Shown here: positions 9,620 to 18,169 of the stretch, in pieces | Numbering within the stretch: the first letter of the stretch is position 1 | How the letters are laid out: every line of letters begins with the position of its first letter | NCBI GenBank assembly: GCA_965183835.1 | Contig: CBCYME010000019.1 | Span: forward strand, 62,001 to 126,000 | Length of the DNA stretch: 64,000 nt | From: OMPR01 sp965183835 | GTDB taxonomy: Bacteria > Pseudomonadota > Alphaproteobacteria > Rhodobacterales > Rhodobacteraceae | Reading direction: 5' to 3' | Notes under the pieces: generated by a model | Told to the model about the DNA's origin: nothing | What the model saw: the letters and a program-made list of their open reading frames with translations, nothing else | Databases searched by the model: none | Position numbers and translations under genes: made by a program

Positions 9620-11230
9620 ATGTTTGAACGACTGAGGACCCTTCATTCTGAGGTGAAGGACAGATCTATTCGTGATTTGTTTCAACGCGACGCGTCTCGG
9701 GCAGGGGAATTCTCGATCGACATAGACGATTTGAGATTTGATTTTTCCAAGACCCAACTGGACGAAAACATCCTGCAAGAATTCGGGGTTTTGTTCGAGG
9801 CGCACAAGCTTGAGGCGTTGCGAGAAGACCTGTTCTCTGGCGTTGCGATTAACGAAACCGAAGGGCGGGCAGCTTTGCACACTGCCTTGCGCAATTTAGA
9901 TGGTGATCCGGTTTATTGTGACGGTCAGGATGTGATGCCAGAGGTTTTGGCGACACTTGAACGGATGCGAGCCTTTGCAAACGCTGTGCGCAGCGGTGAT
10001 ATCGCTGGTCCCGGTGGGCGCTTTTTGGATGTGGTCAATATTGGGATTGGCGGATCTGATCTCGGGCCGGCCATGGCGGCTCTGGCGTTGACGCCGTATC
10101 AAGATGGCCCACGGTGCCATTTTGTTTCAAATATAGATGGCGCGCATATAACGGACACGCTGCATCGGTTAGACCCGCGTCGCACGCTTGTCATTGTGGC
10201 TTCAAAAAGCTTCACAACGGTCGAAGCGATCATGAATGCGAATGCCGCACGCGATTGGGTTTCTGCAGGTGGCGGAGATCCGACAGCACAATTTGTGGCC
10301 CTGTCGACAGCCGTGGATAAGACCGAGGAATTTGGTATCCCGAGCGAACGTGTATTCGGGTTTTCGGATTGGGTTGGTGGTCGATATTCTATTTGGGGGC
10401 CAATTGGTTTGTCCTTGATGATCGGTGTCGGCTGCGATGATTTTGATCGTTTTCTGTTGGGCGGGCAGGCAATGGATCGCCATTTCCGCACCACCCATTG
10501 GAAAGACAACATGCCAGTTATGCTGGCCCTGACAGGGTTGTGGCACCACCAAATTTGCGGATATCCGACGCGGGCGGTAACGCCTTATGAACAACGACTT
10601 TCACGGCTGCCAGCCTACCTGCAGCAACTCGAAATGGAATCCAACGGCAAATCTATTGCCATGGATGGGTCAGATTTGACCGAACCATCCGGGCCGATTG
10701 TGTGGGGGGAACCCGGCACCAATGCTCAACATGCGTTTTTCCAACTTATTCATCAGGGAACCATTGTGGTGCCGTGTGAATTTCTGGTTGGCGCGCTTGG
10801 GCACGAAGGCGATCTGGAATCCCACCATCAGTTGCTTGTCGCCAATTGTCTTGCGCAATCAGAGGCTTTGATGCGCGGGCGATCCGCTGATGAAACACGT
10901 GTTTTGCTGCAAAAATCAGGCCTCTCTCCAGACGAGCTGGACCGGCAGGTGCGCCACCGTGTGTTTGAGGGGAACCGGCCATCGACAACGCTGATCTATC
11001 CAAAGCTGACACCCTTTGTTTTGGGACAGATCATTGCATTGTATGAACATCGGGTGTTTATCGAAGGGGTGGTCTTGGGTATCAACTCCTACGATCAATG
11101 GGGGGTCGAGCTGGGCAAAACCATGGCAACCTCGCTTGTGCCTGTCGTCGCAGGCGACAAACCTGCAACGGACAAGGACGGGTCGACCGCCGCTCTTGTT
11201 GATTATGTGTTAAAGCACCGAAATACTTAG
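9620..11230 (+). CDS. pgi: Glucose-6-phosphate isomerase
   Basis: A 536-residue enzyme interconverting glucose-6-phosphate and fructose-6-phosphate. Motifs seen are VVNIGIGGSDLGPAM, the signature VGGRYSIWGPIGLS, QQLEMESNGKS and the C-terminal SYDQWGVELGK with the catalytic Lys. Length is close to the usual 530-550. Last gene of the zwf-pgl-pgi operon. Its TAG overlaps the stop of the convergent thioesterase gene by two bases. Confidence 0.97.
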   Translation: MFERLRTLHSEVKDRSIRDLFQRDASRAGEFSIDIDDLRFDFSKTQLDENILQEFGVLFEAHKLEALREDLFSGVAINETEGRAALHTALRNLDGDPVYCDGQDVMPEVLATLERMRAFANAVRSGDIAGPGGRFLDVVNIGIGGSDLGPAMAALALTPYQDGPRCHFVSNIDGAHITDTLHRLDPRRTLVIVASKSFTTVEAIMNANAARDWVSAGGGDPTAQFVALSTAVDKTEEFGIPSERVFGFSDWVGGRYSIWGPIGLSLMIGVGCDDFDRFLLGGQAMDRHFRTTHWKDNMPVMLALTGLWHHQICGYPTRAVTPYEQRLSRLPAYLQQLEMESNGKSIAMDGSDLTEPSGPIVWGEPGTNAQHAFFQLIHQGTIVVPCEFLVGALGHEGDLESHHQLLVANCLAQSEALMRGRSADETRVLLQKSGLSPDELDRQVRHRVFEGNRPSTTLIYPKLTPFVLGQIIALYEHRVFIEGVVLGINSYDQWGVELGKTMATSLVPVVAGDKPATDKDGSTAALVDYVLKHRNT

Positions 11231-11700
11231 GGTGCTTTGGCACCGTCGCGTGATTTAAACACAGCGCGAAGATCGTCAGGCAAAGGATATTTCCCTGAGC
11301 CATCAGGTAACAGCAGAACCATGACAGCCGTTAGCGTTGCGCGTAAATCATCCGCCCATAGCTGTTGCTCCATCACAAAGGAGCTAGAGCGGAATTCGGT
11401 GACACGCGCTGTGACGATATAATTTTCGTCTGCAACCATTTCCCGAACATAGTGAATGTTTGCATTCCGAATAACCAATCTCGGTGGCAGGTCATCTGGA
11501 AAATATGACGCGCAGAGGCGATCGAAATAGCTCACACGAAGTGTTTCGAACCATTCAACGTATGCTTTGTTATTCACATGCTGCAACGGATCAAGTTCCG
11601 CAAACCGTACGCGGTCCCCAAGGGCCAAGGGTTGCGGGACAGGCAAGCCGTTCGCGCGTTGTTCTTCGGGGCTAAGCGGGGTGTGGTAACGCAGGGTCAT
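11227..11700 (-). CDS. Acyl-CoA thioesterase, hot-dog (4HBT) fold
   Basis: A 157-residue single hot-dog-domain protein. The block RFAELDPLQHVNNKAYVEWFE carries the D-x-x-x-H-V-N-N pattern in which Asp is the catalytic residue of 4-hydroxybenzoyl-CoA-type thioesterases. The N-terminal 25 residues are a short family-variable tail. It ends tail-to-tail with pgi. The likely reaction is hydrolysis of short or medium acyl-CoAs; the substrate is not determined. Confidence 0.8.
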   Translation of the reverse strand: MTLRYHTPLSPEEQRANGLPVPQPLALGDRVRFAELDPLQHVNNKAYVEWFETLRVSYFDRLCASYFPDDLPPRLVIRNANIHYVREMVADENYIVTARVTEFRSSSFVMEQQLWADDLRATLTAVMVLLLPDGSGKYPLPDDLRAVFKSRDGAKAP

Positions 11701-11904
11701 AGGGGAAACTGCTATCTATCAATGCCGGACTGGGCAAGCAGGTTATTGTAATGTCTTCATTTCATTGGCAGGCTCTGAGCGAGAGGGGAGCCCACGACCC
11801 CGAGTTGTTTGGCCGGAAATGTCCAAACCGGGTGGCGCGGGGCTTAAGGTTTTGAACTGTCAGGATAATTTTAGCCTGGCACTATTTTTGGGGGAGGATC
11901 TGTC

Positions 11905-13524
11905 ATGCTTGGACAGATGATGACACAGCCTTTGCTGATTTCGTCGCTTATTGATCACGCCGCGCGGTATCACGGAGAAACAGAAATCTGGTCTGTAAAT
12001 ACTACGGGCGGGGTGGAACAAACGTCTTGGGGGCAGGTCGCCACCAATGCACGTAAGCTGGGCTCGGCGTTGACTAAGCTTGGGCTGGACCCGCAGGCTC
12101 GGGTGGCAACCATCGCGTGGAACAATCGCCGTCACCTTGAAATCTATTATGGCGTGTCCGGGGCTGGTTTTGTTTGCCATACAATCAATCCGCGTCTGTT
12201 CCCGGAACAGTTGGTGTATATCATCAACCATGCTGAGGATCAGGTCCTGTTTCTGGACGCGACATTCTTGCCGATTGCCGTGAATCTTCGGGATCAGCTC
12301 CCGGATCTGAAACATGTTGTGCTGATGGGGCCGCGCGACGATGCGGCTGCGGAACAATTACCCGGATTGCAGTTTTATGACGAGCTGATCGAAACGGGTG
12401 ATGCTGATTTTGCTTGGCCTGACCTCGATGAACACACCGCATCCAGCTTGTGTTATACATCGGGCACCACTGGGCATCCCAAGGGTGTCCTTTATTCTCA
12501 CCGCTCAACTTTGTTGCATGCATTTGCGTCCAACACCTTGGATTGCGTCGGGTATTCGGCAACGGACGTGGTGATGCCGGTTGTTCCGATGTTCCATGTG
12601 AATGCGTGGGGCTCACCTTATGGATGTGCCATGTCCGGGTCCCGTATGGTGATGCCCGGCCCTGATCTTCATGGCGAGGCGCTTGTGAAGCTGATTGATG
12701 ATCATGGGGTGACCCTTGCGATGGGCGTTCCGACGATCTGGCAAGGCTTGTTGACATACGCAGCCAGTTCCGGTTCGAGGCTGAACAGCCTCAGTCGAAC
12801 TGTGATTGGGGGGTCTGCCTGCCCACCGTCGATGATGGAAGAATTCCGGGAAACGTATGGTGTTGAAACCATTCACGCGTGGGGCATGTCCGAGATGAGC
12901 CCACTGGGATCAACCAATATGCCCCTCGCCAAGCACGCGCTCCTGTCTCAGGAAGATCAAAACAAATTGCGTGAAAACCAAGGGCGTCCACCATTTGGCG
13001 TAGAGCTGAAGATTGTCGATGACGAGGGCAATCAGCTTCCGAATGACGGTGACACGCAAGGCGATCTTATGGTGCGTGGCCATTGGGTCTTGGATAGCTA
13101 TTTTCGCAAACAAGACGAGGCGCTTTTAGACGATGGTTGGTTTGCAACCGGTGATGTTGCAACGTTGGACCCTGATGGGTTTATGACAATTCGGGATCGG
13201 TCCAAAGACATCATCAAATCGGGCGGCGAATGGATTAGCTCAGTTGAGCTGGAAAACATCGCAGTTGGTCATCCTTTGCTTGCAGATGCTGCCGTTATTG
13301 GCGTTCCGCACCCGAAATGGGACGAAAGACCGTTGCTGGTTGCCGTCAAGGCCGAAGGTGCAGATCCCACACCTGCCGAATTGCTTTCGCTTTATGATGA
13401 CAAAATTGCTAAATGGCAGATTCCAGATCAGGTGGTCTTCATTGAAACCTTGCCCCGCAATGCTACGGGCAAGGTCCTAAAGCGGACTCTACGAGATCAG
13501 TTTGGCGACATATTAATGGGATGA
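11905..13524 (+). CDS. Acyl-CoA synthetase, probable 3-methylmercaptopropionyl-CoA ligase (DmdB-like)
   Basis: A 539-residue AMP-forming ligase. The adenylate motif SLCYTSGTTGHPKGVLYSH, the HAWGMSEMSPLG block, GWFATGDVATLDPDGFM and the C-terminal RNATGKVLKRTL with the catalytic Lys are all present. The N-terminal MLGQMMTQPLLISSLIDHAA resembles, as I recall it, that of roseobacter DmdB proteins, which activate methylmercaptopropionate from DMSP demethylation. The length fits. No dmdC or dmdD lies next to it, so a general medium-chain fatty acyl-CoA ligase remains possible. GGGGGAGGA sits 8 bases before ATG 11905. A terminator follows. Confidence 0.8.
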   Translation: MLGQMMTQPLLISSLIDHAARYHGETEIWSVNTTGGVEQTSWGQVATNARKLGSALTKLGLDPQARVATIAWNNRRHLEIYYGVSGAGFVCHTINPRLFPEQLVYIINHAEDQVLFLDATFLPIAVNLRDQLPDLKHVVLMGPRDDAAAEQLPGLQFYDELIETGDADFAWPDLDEHTASSLCYTSGTTGHPKGVLYSHRSTLLHAFASNTLDCVGYSATDVVMPVVPMFHVNAWGSPYGCAMSGSRMVMPGPDLHGEALVKLIDDHGVTLAMGVPTIWQGLLTYAASSGSRLNSLSRTVIGGSACPPSMMEEFRETYGVETIHAWGMSEMSPLGSTNMPLAKHALLSQEDQNKLRENQGRPPFGVELKIVDDEGNQLPNDGDTQGDLMVRGHWVLDSYFRKQDEALLDDGWFATGDVATLDPDGFMTIRDRSKDIIKSGGEWISSVELENIAVGHPLLADAAVIGVPHPKWDERPLLVAVKAEGADPTPAELLSLYDDKIAKWQIPDQVVFIETLPRNATGKVLKRTLRDQFGDILMG

Positions 13525-13557
13525 TACCTCACAGGGTGTCCCATTTTAACAGTCTGG

Positions 13558-13590
13558 AAAGCGCGAATTCTGGGAGGGTTCGCGCTTTTT
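13558..13590 (+). terminator. Rho-independent terminator after the DmdB-like gene
   Basis: Ten-base stem AAAGCGCGAA (13558-13567) and TTCGCGCTTT (13579-13588), an 11-base loop and a T-run. It marks the last host transcription unit before the integrated element. Confidence 0.85.
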
Positions 13591-13664
13591 CACGTTAGGG
13601 AGAGTGTGGCGTGAATCCCATTTCCGGGGGACTTCGTACAGTTTGAAGCGGAAAATGTAATAAT

Positions 13665-13689
13665 GACGGAATTTTGGTAGGCCCGGCAG
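13665..13689. repeat. attL: duplicated tRNA 3' end
   Basis: Shares 24 of 25 bases with 27780-27804; the only difference is A versus G at the seventh base. The segment TGGTAGGCCCGGCAG is the reverse complement of the tRNA 3' end including CCA. It sits 142 bases before the integrase start, so it is the end distal to the intact tRNA. Confidence 0.9.
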
Positions 13690-13705
13690 CTACGGTTCTA
13701 CTCTC

Positions 13706-13790
13706 TCAACCCTGATCAACCCTTATGATAATATACTGTTTTAGAACGGTTTAGCGTATTAACTTGCGTCAAGACTGCTCAACTCTTATC
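13706..13790 (+). repeat. Three short direct repeats between attL and the integrase
   Basis: TCAACCCTGA (13706-13715), TCAACCCTTATG (13716-13727) and TCAACTCTTATC (13779-13790) share TCAACYCTKA. Position between the att core and int is what is expected for integrase arm-type binding sites. This is an inference from position and repetition only. Confidence 0.45.
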
Positions 13791-13795
13791 AAGCG

Positions 13796-13825
13796 TATCC
13801 AACAGTATTGGATATAATTTGGATA
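13796..13825 (+). promoter_or_regulatory. Integrase promoter with TATCCAA/TTGGATA operator palindrome
   Basis: A perfect palindrome TATCCAA (13796-13802), CAGTA, TTGGATA (13808-13814) overlaps a consensus -10 box TATAAT (13813-13818). A third TTGGATA half-site is at 13819-13825. The -35 element is weak. The arrangement fits a repressed or activator-dependent int promoter. Related TATCC...GGATA pairs occur before the AlpA-like gene and before the 19795 gene. Confidence 0.5.
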
Positions 13826-13831
13826 CGTAAA

Positions 13832-15010
13832 ATGCCTCTGACCGCTTCACAGATTAAGACCGCCAAGCCCCAAGACAAACGCTATCGCCTGACCGATGGG
13901 GGTGGGCTTGTGTTGACCGTTGAGCCTAGTGGTCGCAAGATCTGGCGGTTCCGGTATCAGCGCGACGGAAAAGACGCGGTGGTCACGTTGGGCGATTATC
14001 CGGCTTTGACGTTACTAGAAGCACGTCAGGCCGCGCTTGACCTCAAGAGGGCAGGGACCGACCCAAAGATTGCCAAGGCCCGACAGGCCGAACGGGCAAG
14101 GGTGGCAGCAACCGAGTCTTTCGAGGCATTGGCCCGTGCTTATATGTCTCGGGAGAAACCACATTGGGCACAGGGTCACTATGAACGGTTCAACAACCGG
14201 ATGACCAAAGATGTGTTCCTGACCATAGGTAAAATGAATCCCCGCAATATACAGCCGGTTGATGTGATGCGAACCGTCCAGCCGATTGTGGAGCGTGGGG
14301 CGGTGGATACCTCAGTGCGCGTTGTCGGCATGATCGGGCAGGTGTTGCGTTATTGCGTGGCAAAGGGCTTTGCTGACCGCGATGTGACAGCCGACCTAAA
14401 AGGAGGTCTGGACCGACCAGCACCAACCAAGCACATGGCCGCTGTGACTGACCCTGTGGACCTAGGTCGGATGCTGGCAGACATTTGGGGTTGGCCGGGG
14501 GACTCATACGGCAAGGCGTTACTACAGCTTGGCGCATTTCTTTTTCCCCGTCCCGGCGAACTGCTGGCGATGGCTTGGGCCGATGTGGACCTTGACGGGG
14601 CGCTCTGGTCCTACCGGGTAGGAAAGGTCGGAGTGGATCAATCCGTACCATTGCCCCCGCAGGCGGTGGTGATCTTGCGCGACCTGCACCGACAGACCGG
14701 CAATTACAGCCACGTCTTCTACAGCCGCTCGTCAAAATCTGGTTATGTATCGCCTCAGATCGCGGTCAAATTGCTGGGTAAGATCGGCTGGCGAGACAAG
14801 CACACGCCGCACGGATTTCGCGCCACAGCACGGACACGAATCGCTGAGGATTTGACATATGAGCCGCGCCTTATAGAGCAACAGTTGAGCCATTCTGTCC
14901 CCGAGGTGCATGGTCGCGCGTATAACAGGACGCTGTTTTTAGACAGTCGTCGTAAGATGTTAGAGGACTATGCGAACCTACTGGACAAATACCGACTTGA
15001 GCAATCGTGA
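13832..15010 (+). CDS. int: Tyrosine site-specific integrase, P4 type (DUF4102 N-terminus)
   Basis: A 392-residue recombinase that integrates and excises the element. The N-terminal DUF4102-like domain (LTASQIKTAKPQDKRYRL, GGGLVLTV) is followed by a SAM-like core-binding region and the catalytic domain. Catalytic residues visible are the first Arg in FPRPGEL, the H-x-x-R box in HGFRATART, the His in LSHS and the nucleophilic Tyr in GRAYNRT. ATG 13832 is chosen over the in-frame TTG at 13808, which falls inside the operator palindrome. Integration into a tRNA 3' end is typical for this family. Confidence 0.93.
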   Translation: MPLTASQIKTAKPQDKRYRLTDGGGLVLTVEPSGRKIWRFRYQRDGKDAVVTLGDYPALTLLEARQAALDLKRAGTDPKIAKARQAERARVAATESFEALARAYMSREKPHWAQGHYERFNNRMTKDVFLTIGKMNPRNIQPVDVMRTVQPIVERGAVDTSVRVVGMIGQVLRYCVAKGFADRDVTADLKGGLDRPAPTKHMAAVTDPVDLGRMLADIWGWPGDSYGKALLQLGAFLFPRPGELLAMAWADVDLDGALWSYRVGKVGVDQSVPLPPQAVVILRDLHRQTGNYSHVFYSRSSKSGYVSPQIAVKLLGKIGWRDKHTPHGFRATARTRIAEDLTYEPRLIEQQLSHSVPEVHGRAYNRTLFLDSRRKMLEDYANLLDKYRLEQS

Positions 15011-15095
15011 TTAGGTTTGTAGGTGTGAGGGTATCGGGCGATCACGCCCGACCATATCGGTGACATAGGGCAGCATAGCATGCCCGGCTAACGCA

Positions 15096-15117
15096 CTATC
15101 CAAAACGAAAAGGATAG
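15096..15117 (+). promoter_or_regulatory. CTATCC/GGATAG inverted repeat over the alpA ribosome-binding site
   Basis: CTATCC (15096-15101) and GGATAG (15112-15117) flank AAAACGAAAA. The right arm contains the AGGA Shine-Dalgarno of the gene starting at 15125. It shares the TATCC/GGATA half-site with the integrase palindrome, which suggests one regulator for both, or an RBS-hiding hairpin. An unrelated GC hairpin TCGGGCG-ATCA-CGCCCGA (15034-15051) just after int may help end its transcript. Confidence 0.4.
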
Positions 15118-15124
15118 CGCAGCT

Positions 15125-15376
15125 ATGTCTGCCAATATTGACTACCCAATCAGTACACTTGAGGAACTGCCACAATCAGGTCTGATCCTGCTAAGTGACG
15201 TTCTCAGCACCGGCCAAGAACGCCGGTTAATCCCATTCACGGCAAACACTTGGCGTCGAATGATTTCTAAAGGCCAAGCCCCTGCAATCGTCAAATTGGC
15301 TGGCCGCAATGCGGTTCACGCCCAGCATGTCCGCGCGTTCATGACGGGGCACGATTGGCGCGGGGTGTCGTTGTGA
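15125..15376 (+). CDS. AlpA-like DNA-binding regulator/excisionase
   Basis: An 83-residue protein with the winged-helix layout of AlpA-type regulators: LSDVL, then IPFTANTWRRMISKGQAP as recognition region and a KLAGRNAVHAQHVRAFM wing/C-helix. In P4-like satellites AlpA controls int and excision. Similarity is by pattern, and the insertion before the recognition helix is longer than usual. The next gene starts inside its stop codon (GTGA). Confidence 0.65.
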   Translation: MSANIDYPISTLEELPQSGLILLSDVLSTGQERRLIPFTANTWRRMISKGQAPAIVKLAGRNAVHAQHVRAFMTGHDWRGVSL

Positions 15377-15735
15377 TTGATTTCAACAACATGGCGCGTG
15401 AACAAATCGGCCATTTCCTGTGTGACGTGCGCGGAACGATGAACGCTTTCAGGTTTGACGGAGAACTGCCCGATAGCTGGGTAGTTTGGGTTTCTGATAA
15501 CGGCAAAGGAGTCGCCGTTGTTGATACAGATGATCGTGAACTGATGATGCTCTATGTCCTACCAGAGGCACGTGGGACAGGTACAGGGCGCGAACTTATT
15601 GGCGCTCTGATCAAAGAGTACCGAAATATCTACGGCACATGCACTTGCACCAGCAAGCCGTTCTATGAGGCGATTGGTTGCTCGGTTCGTAGTAGTTCCG
15701 GTCTGTTTTACTCGCGCAACAATCCACCCGCTTGA
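15373..15735 (+). CDS. Small GNAT-like acetyltransferase
   Basis: A 120-residue protein, GTG start at 15373 overlapping the upstream TGA; an ATG at 15391 is the alternative. The segment LMMLYVLPEARGTGTGRELIGALIKEY is the GNAT motif A that binds acetyl-CoA pyrophosphate (R-G-T-G-x-G), and YEAIGCSV resembles motif B. It lacks the first strands of a full GNAT, so it is compact. Small GNATs are common in phages and toxin-antitoxin loci; no DUF1778-type antitoxin is adjacent. Function unknown. Confidence 0.6.
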   Translation: MIDFNNMAREQIGHFLCDVRGTMNAFRFDGELPDSWVVWVSDNGKGVAVVDTDDRELMMLYVLPEARGTGTGRELIGALIKEYRNIYGTCTCTSKPFYEAIGCSVRSSSGLFYSRNNPPA

Positions 15736-15922
15736 AGTTGTCTGGCTTCCTACTGATCGTTACCCGCGACTTACACGACAGGCGGTCATTGGTTGGACTG
15801 ATAAACCCTCGGGTTGGCTCCCAGTGGTTTGGATGGGTGCATTTGGTGCACCAACCGTCGGGGTGTCACGTGCCGGTGCATTTGAGGCGCTAGACCGACA
15901 GACCCCGGCTGTGCAAAACTGA
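15665..15922 (+). CDS. Possible small protein of 85 residues
   Basis: An open frame overlapping the end of the GNAT gene by 71 bases. It encodes a Trp- and Pro-rich C-terminal half (VIGWTDKPSGWLPVVWMGAF) that does not look like a random shadow. No convincing Shine-Dalgarno is seen for ATG 15665. No family recognised. It may be an artefact. Confidence 0.3.
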   Translation: MRRLVARFVVVPVCFTRATIHPLEVVWLPTDRYPRLTRQAVIGWTDKPSGWLPVVWMGAFGAPTVGVSRAGAFEALDRQTPAVQN

Positions 15923-15947
15923 CCGGACAAGGAATCAACATAGAAAT

Positions 15948-16062
15948 GCCCCGGTGACTCGCAAGTCAACCGGGGCGCGAAGTAGGTGTTGATATCCAAT
16001 GTATATACAAAAAATACCCGCCATGAAAACAAAAAAGACCGAGCGTTAAGCCCGGTCCTTTG
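15948..16062 (+). terminator. Two consecutive hairpins ending the int-alpA side operon
   Basis: First GCCCCGGT (15948-15955) pairs with ACCGGGGC (15969-15976). Then GACCGAGC (16037-16044) pairs with GCCCGGTC (one mismatch) after an A-run and before CTTTG. The second looks like a weak bidirectional terminator. The rest of 15923-16167 holds nothing else recognisable. Confidence 0.45.
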
Positions 16063-16167
16063 TCTGTGTTTGCGGCCTTGCAGGACCGCAGAATTCTGAC
16101 CCCCGATGAGTCGTATTAAGCATAGATGCTGATGTGACTCGCAGCAACATGAAAGAGTCATACTAAA

Positions 16168-16422
16168 ATGGATGATGCGACTTATATTCGTTTTTATTCG
16201 CCAATTCCCACCAACCCGGCACAGAGCTTGGTTTACAAGATGCCGCCTAAATTCGTCGGCGTTGTGGAATTGAGCTTACTTGATCAATTCAATCGCGTTC
16301 CCGACCATCCGACCTACATTCGGGCATATGGGCCGGGTCGATTCGTTGAGGGTGTGACGCTCTTGCGCGATGAACTGATCGCACACATGCCATCGTTGGA
16401 CGCGACGTTTCCAGCAAAATGA
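16168..16422 (+). CDS. Small protein of unknown function upstream of the helicase
   Basis: 84 residues, ATG 16168, no recognised domain. Its TGA overlaps the helicase start as ATGA (16419), so the two are translationally coupled and probably work together, as small accessory proteins often do next to satellite replication genes. Composition is mixed with a conserved-looking HPTYIRAYGPGRFVEGV stretch. Confidence 0.6.
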   Translation: MDDATYIRFYSPIPTNPAQSLVYKMPPKFVGVVELSLLDQFNRVPDHPTYIRAYGPGRFVEGVTLLRDELIAHMPSLDATFPAK

Positions 16423-17945
16423 CAGTTGGAGCAAACCCACCCGCCCCTTCGATGAATATGACCGCAGCGCAAGCAGCTAGTGTTCGCGCAAGTGCGCTTT
16501 TGTCAATTCGATCAAAAGAAATCCCCGAACCGCAAATTGCCGGATCGGTGCCAGATTTGACCCATGATGATCTGGCGATGGAATTGTATGAAGTAGGCTG
16601 GCGCGAATATGCGCGCTATTGGACTGCGCGCGGCAAGTTCATGTTCTGGACCGGGACGCACTGGGCGATTGATGAAAAGCGATACGCACTGACGTTGGTG
16701 CGTAACTTCCTGCGCGATAAAGCAGAGCGGTTGCTGGCGTGGGCGATGAGGCACATGGAAAAGATTGCGGACGAAAAAGAGCGCGGTTCTTTCCTCAAAA
16801 CGATCAAACACTCTTGTCGGGAACTGAAGTCTGCGGGAACGGTTGCAGCGGTTCACGGAATGATGGGAACAAACACAGACACGGCGATTGTCGCGGATGA
16901 AATGGATACGAACCATTGGTTGCTGGGTACACCCGGTGGTGTTGTAAATCTGCGGGACGGGACGCTGCACCCAGCCAACCCGTTGGACTTGATCACCAAA
17001 ACAACCGCCGTCAAACCAGCGCCACAGGGCACTCCTGCACCGATCTGGAACGCCTTCCTGACCCGCGTGATGGGTGGTGACTCGGAGTTGGTTGCGTTCC
17101 TCCAAAGAGCCTTTGGCTATGCTCTGACCGGCCTGACGACGGAACACAAGTTTACGTTCCTGTACGGGACTGGGCGAAACGGCAAAGGCGTGTTCCTAAA
17201 TACCGTCATGAACGTGATGGGTGCCTATTCCCGCAAGGCTGCGCCCAGTGTCTTCATTGAACAACGCAATGCCGACCACCCCACAAATCTCGCCGGTCTA
17301 CAGGGCGCGCGGTTCGTGTTTGGTAGCGAGATTCCAGAGGGTGCTTTCTGGAACGAGACAATGATCAAAGATTGCACAGGTGGTGACGTGCTGACCGCGC
17401 GATATATGCGCGGGGATTTCTTTGACTTCACACCTGAATTCTTTCTGGCCATCGCTGGCAACAGCAAACCAGCTTTACGCTCTGTGGATCAGGCGATCCG
17501 AGATCGGTTGCTGGTGGTGCCGTTCACGCAGTACATCCCGCCTGAAGAACGTGATCCCGACCTGCCGGACAAGCTGCGGGAAGAGTGGCCTGCAATCCTG
17601 CGCTGGATGATTGATGGTTGTCTGATGTGGCAACGTGACGGGCTGGCCCCACCAGCAGCAGTCAAAGCTGCATCTGATGACTACTTGGCCAGTGAAGACC
17701 TCTTACAGCAATATATGGATATGCTCTATATGCGTGACGCTGCTGGTGCTGTTCCAGCGGTTCAATTCTGTGACTCCTACAACGCTTGGCGGTCCAGAGA
17801 GGGTCTGCAACAGCTTCCCAACGTTAAGATAACCAAAGAAATGGAAAGCAAAGGTTATCCGAAACAAAAGGTTCGTAACGCTGGATCGCGTCATTGGTCC
17901 TACGTTGGGTTGGGTCTGTTGCTGTTGCCGCCGGGAATTATCTAA
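16419..17945 (+). CDS. Phage/plasmid primase-type helicase, D5/P4 family
   Basis: A 508-residue superfamily 3 helicase. A D5_N-like region (FWTGTHWAIDEKR) is followed by Walker A in LYGTGRNGKGVFLNT (near residue 250), the Walker B-like FVFGSEIPEG and the sensor/Arg-finger region LAIAGNSKPALRSVDQAIRDRLLVVPF. The N-terminal TOPRIM or AEP primase domain of P4 alpha protein is absent, so it is the helicase half only. It probably loads at the element's own origin; the repeats directly downstream are the obvious candidate. Confidence 0.88.
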   Translation: MTVGANPPAPSMNMTAAQAASVRASALLSIRSKEIPEPQIAGSVPDLTHDDLAMELYEVGWREYARYWTARGKFMFWTGTHWAIDEKRYALTLVRNFLRDKAERLLAWAMRHMEKIADEKERGSFLKTIKHSCRELKSAGTVAAVHGMMGTNTDTAIVADEMDTNHWLLGTPGGVVNLRDGTLHPANPLDLITKTTAVKPAPQGTPAPIWNAFLTRVMGGDSELVAFLQRAFGYALTGLTTEHKFTFLYGTGRNGKGVFLNTVMNVMGAYSRKAAPSVFIEQRNADHPTNLAGLQGARFVFGSEIPEGAFWNETMIKDCTGGDVLTARYMRGDFFDFTPEFFLAIAGNSKPALRSVDQAIRDRLLVVPFTQYIPPEERDPDLPDKLREEWPAILRWMIDGCLMWQRDGLAPPAAVKAASDDYLASEDLLQQYMDMLYMRDAAGAVPAVQFCDSYNAWRSREGLQQLPNVKITKEMESKGYPKQKVRNAGSRHWSYVGLGLLLLPPGII

Positions 17946-17955
17946 TAAAATCAAT

Positions 17956-18087
17956 GGGTGGTCCAAGTGGTCCAAAGCGCCCCTTATCCCCCGTCAGTGA
18001 GTTTTTTATTTTGTATCATAACGCGCGTACACACACACACATACACATACGCTGGAAAAGAAAGCCTTTGGACCACTTGGACCACCC
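17956..18087. repeat. Perfect 22-bp inverted repeat with a CA-rich spacer
   Basis: Arms 17956-17977 and 18066-18087 are exact reverse complements. Each arm contains two tandem TGGTCCAA units. The 88-base spacer includes an alternating CA/TA tract (about 18029-18050) that would unwind or flex easily. It lies 11 bases after the helicase stop. Candidate part of the replication origin, or a long stem in a transcript. Confidence 0.85.
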
Positions 18088-18169
18088 TACACCGTACAGC
18101 AACGTATAGCAGCACAGGCTATATCCTGTAGCAACACAGAACTTATAGCAGAGCCGGATATATAGAGGG

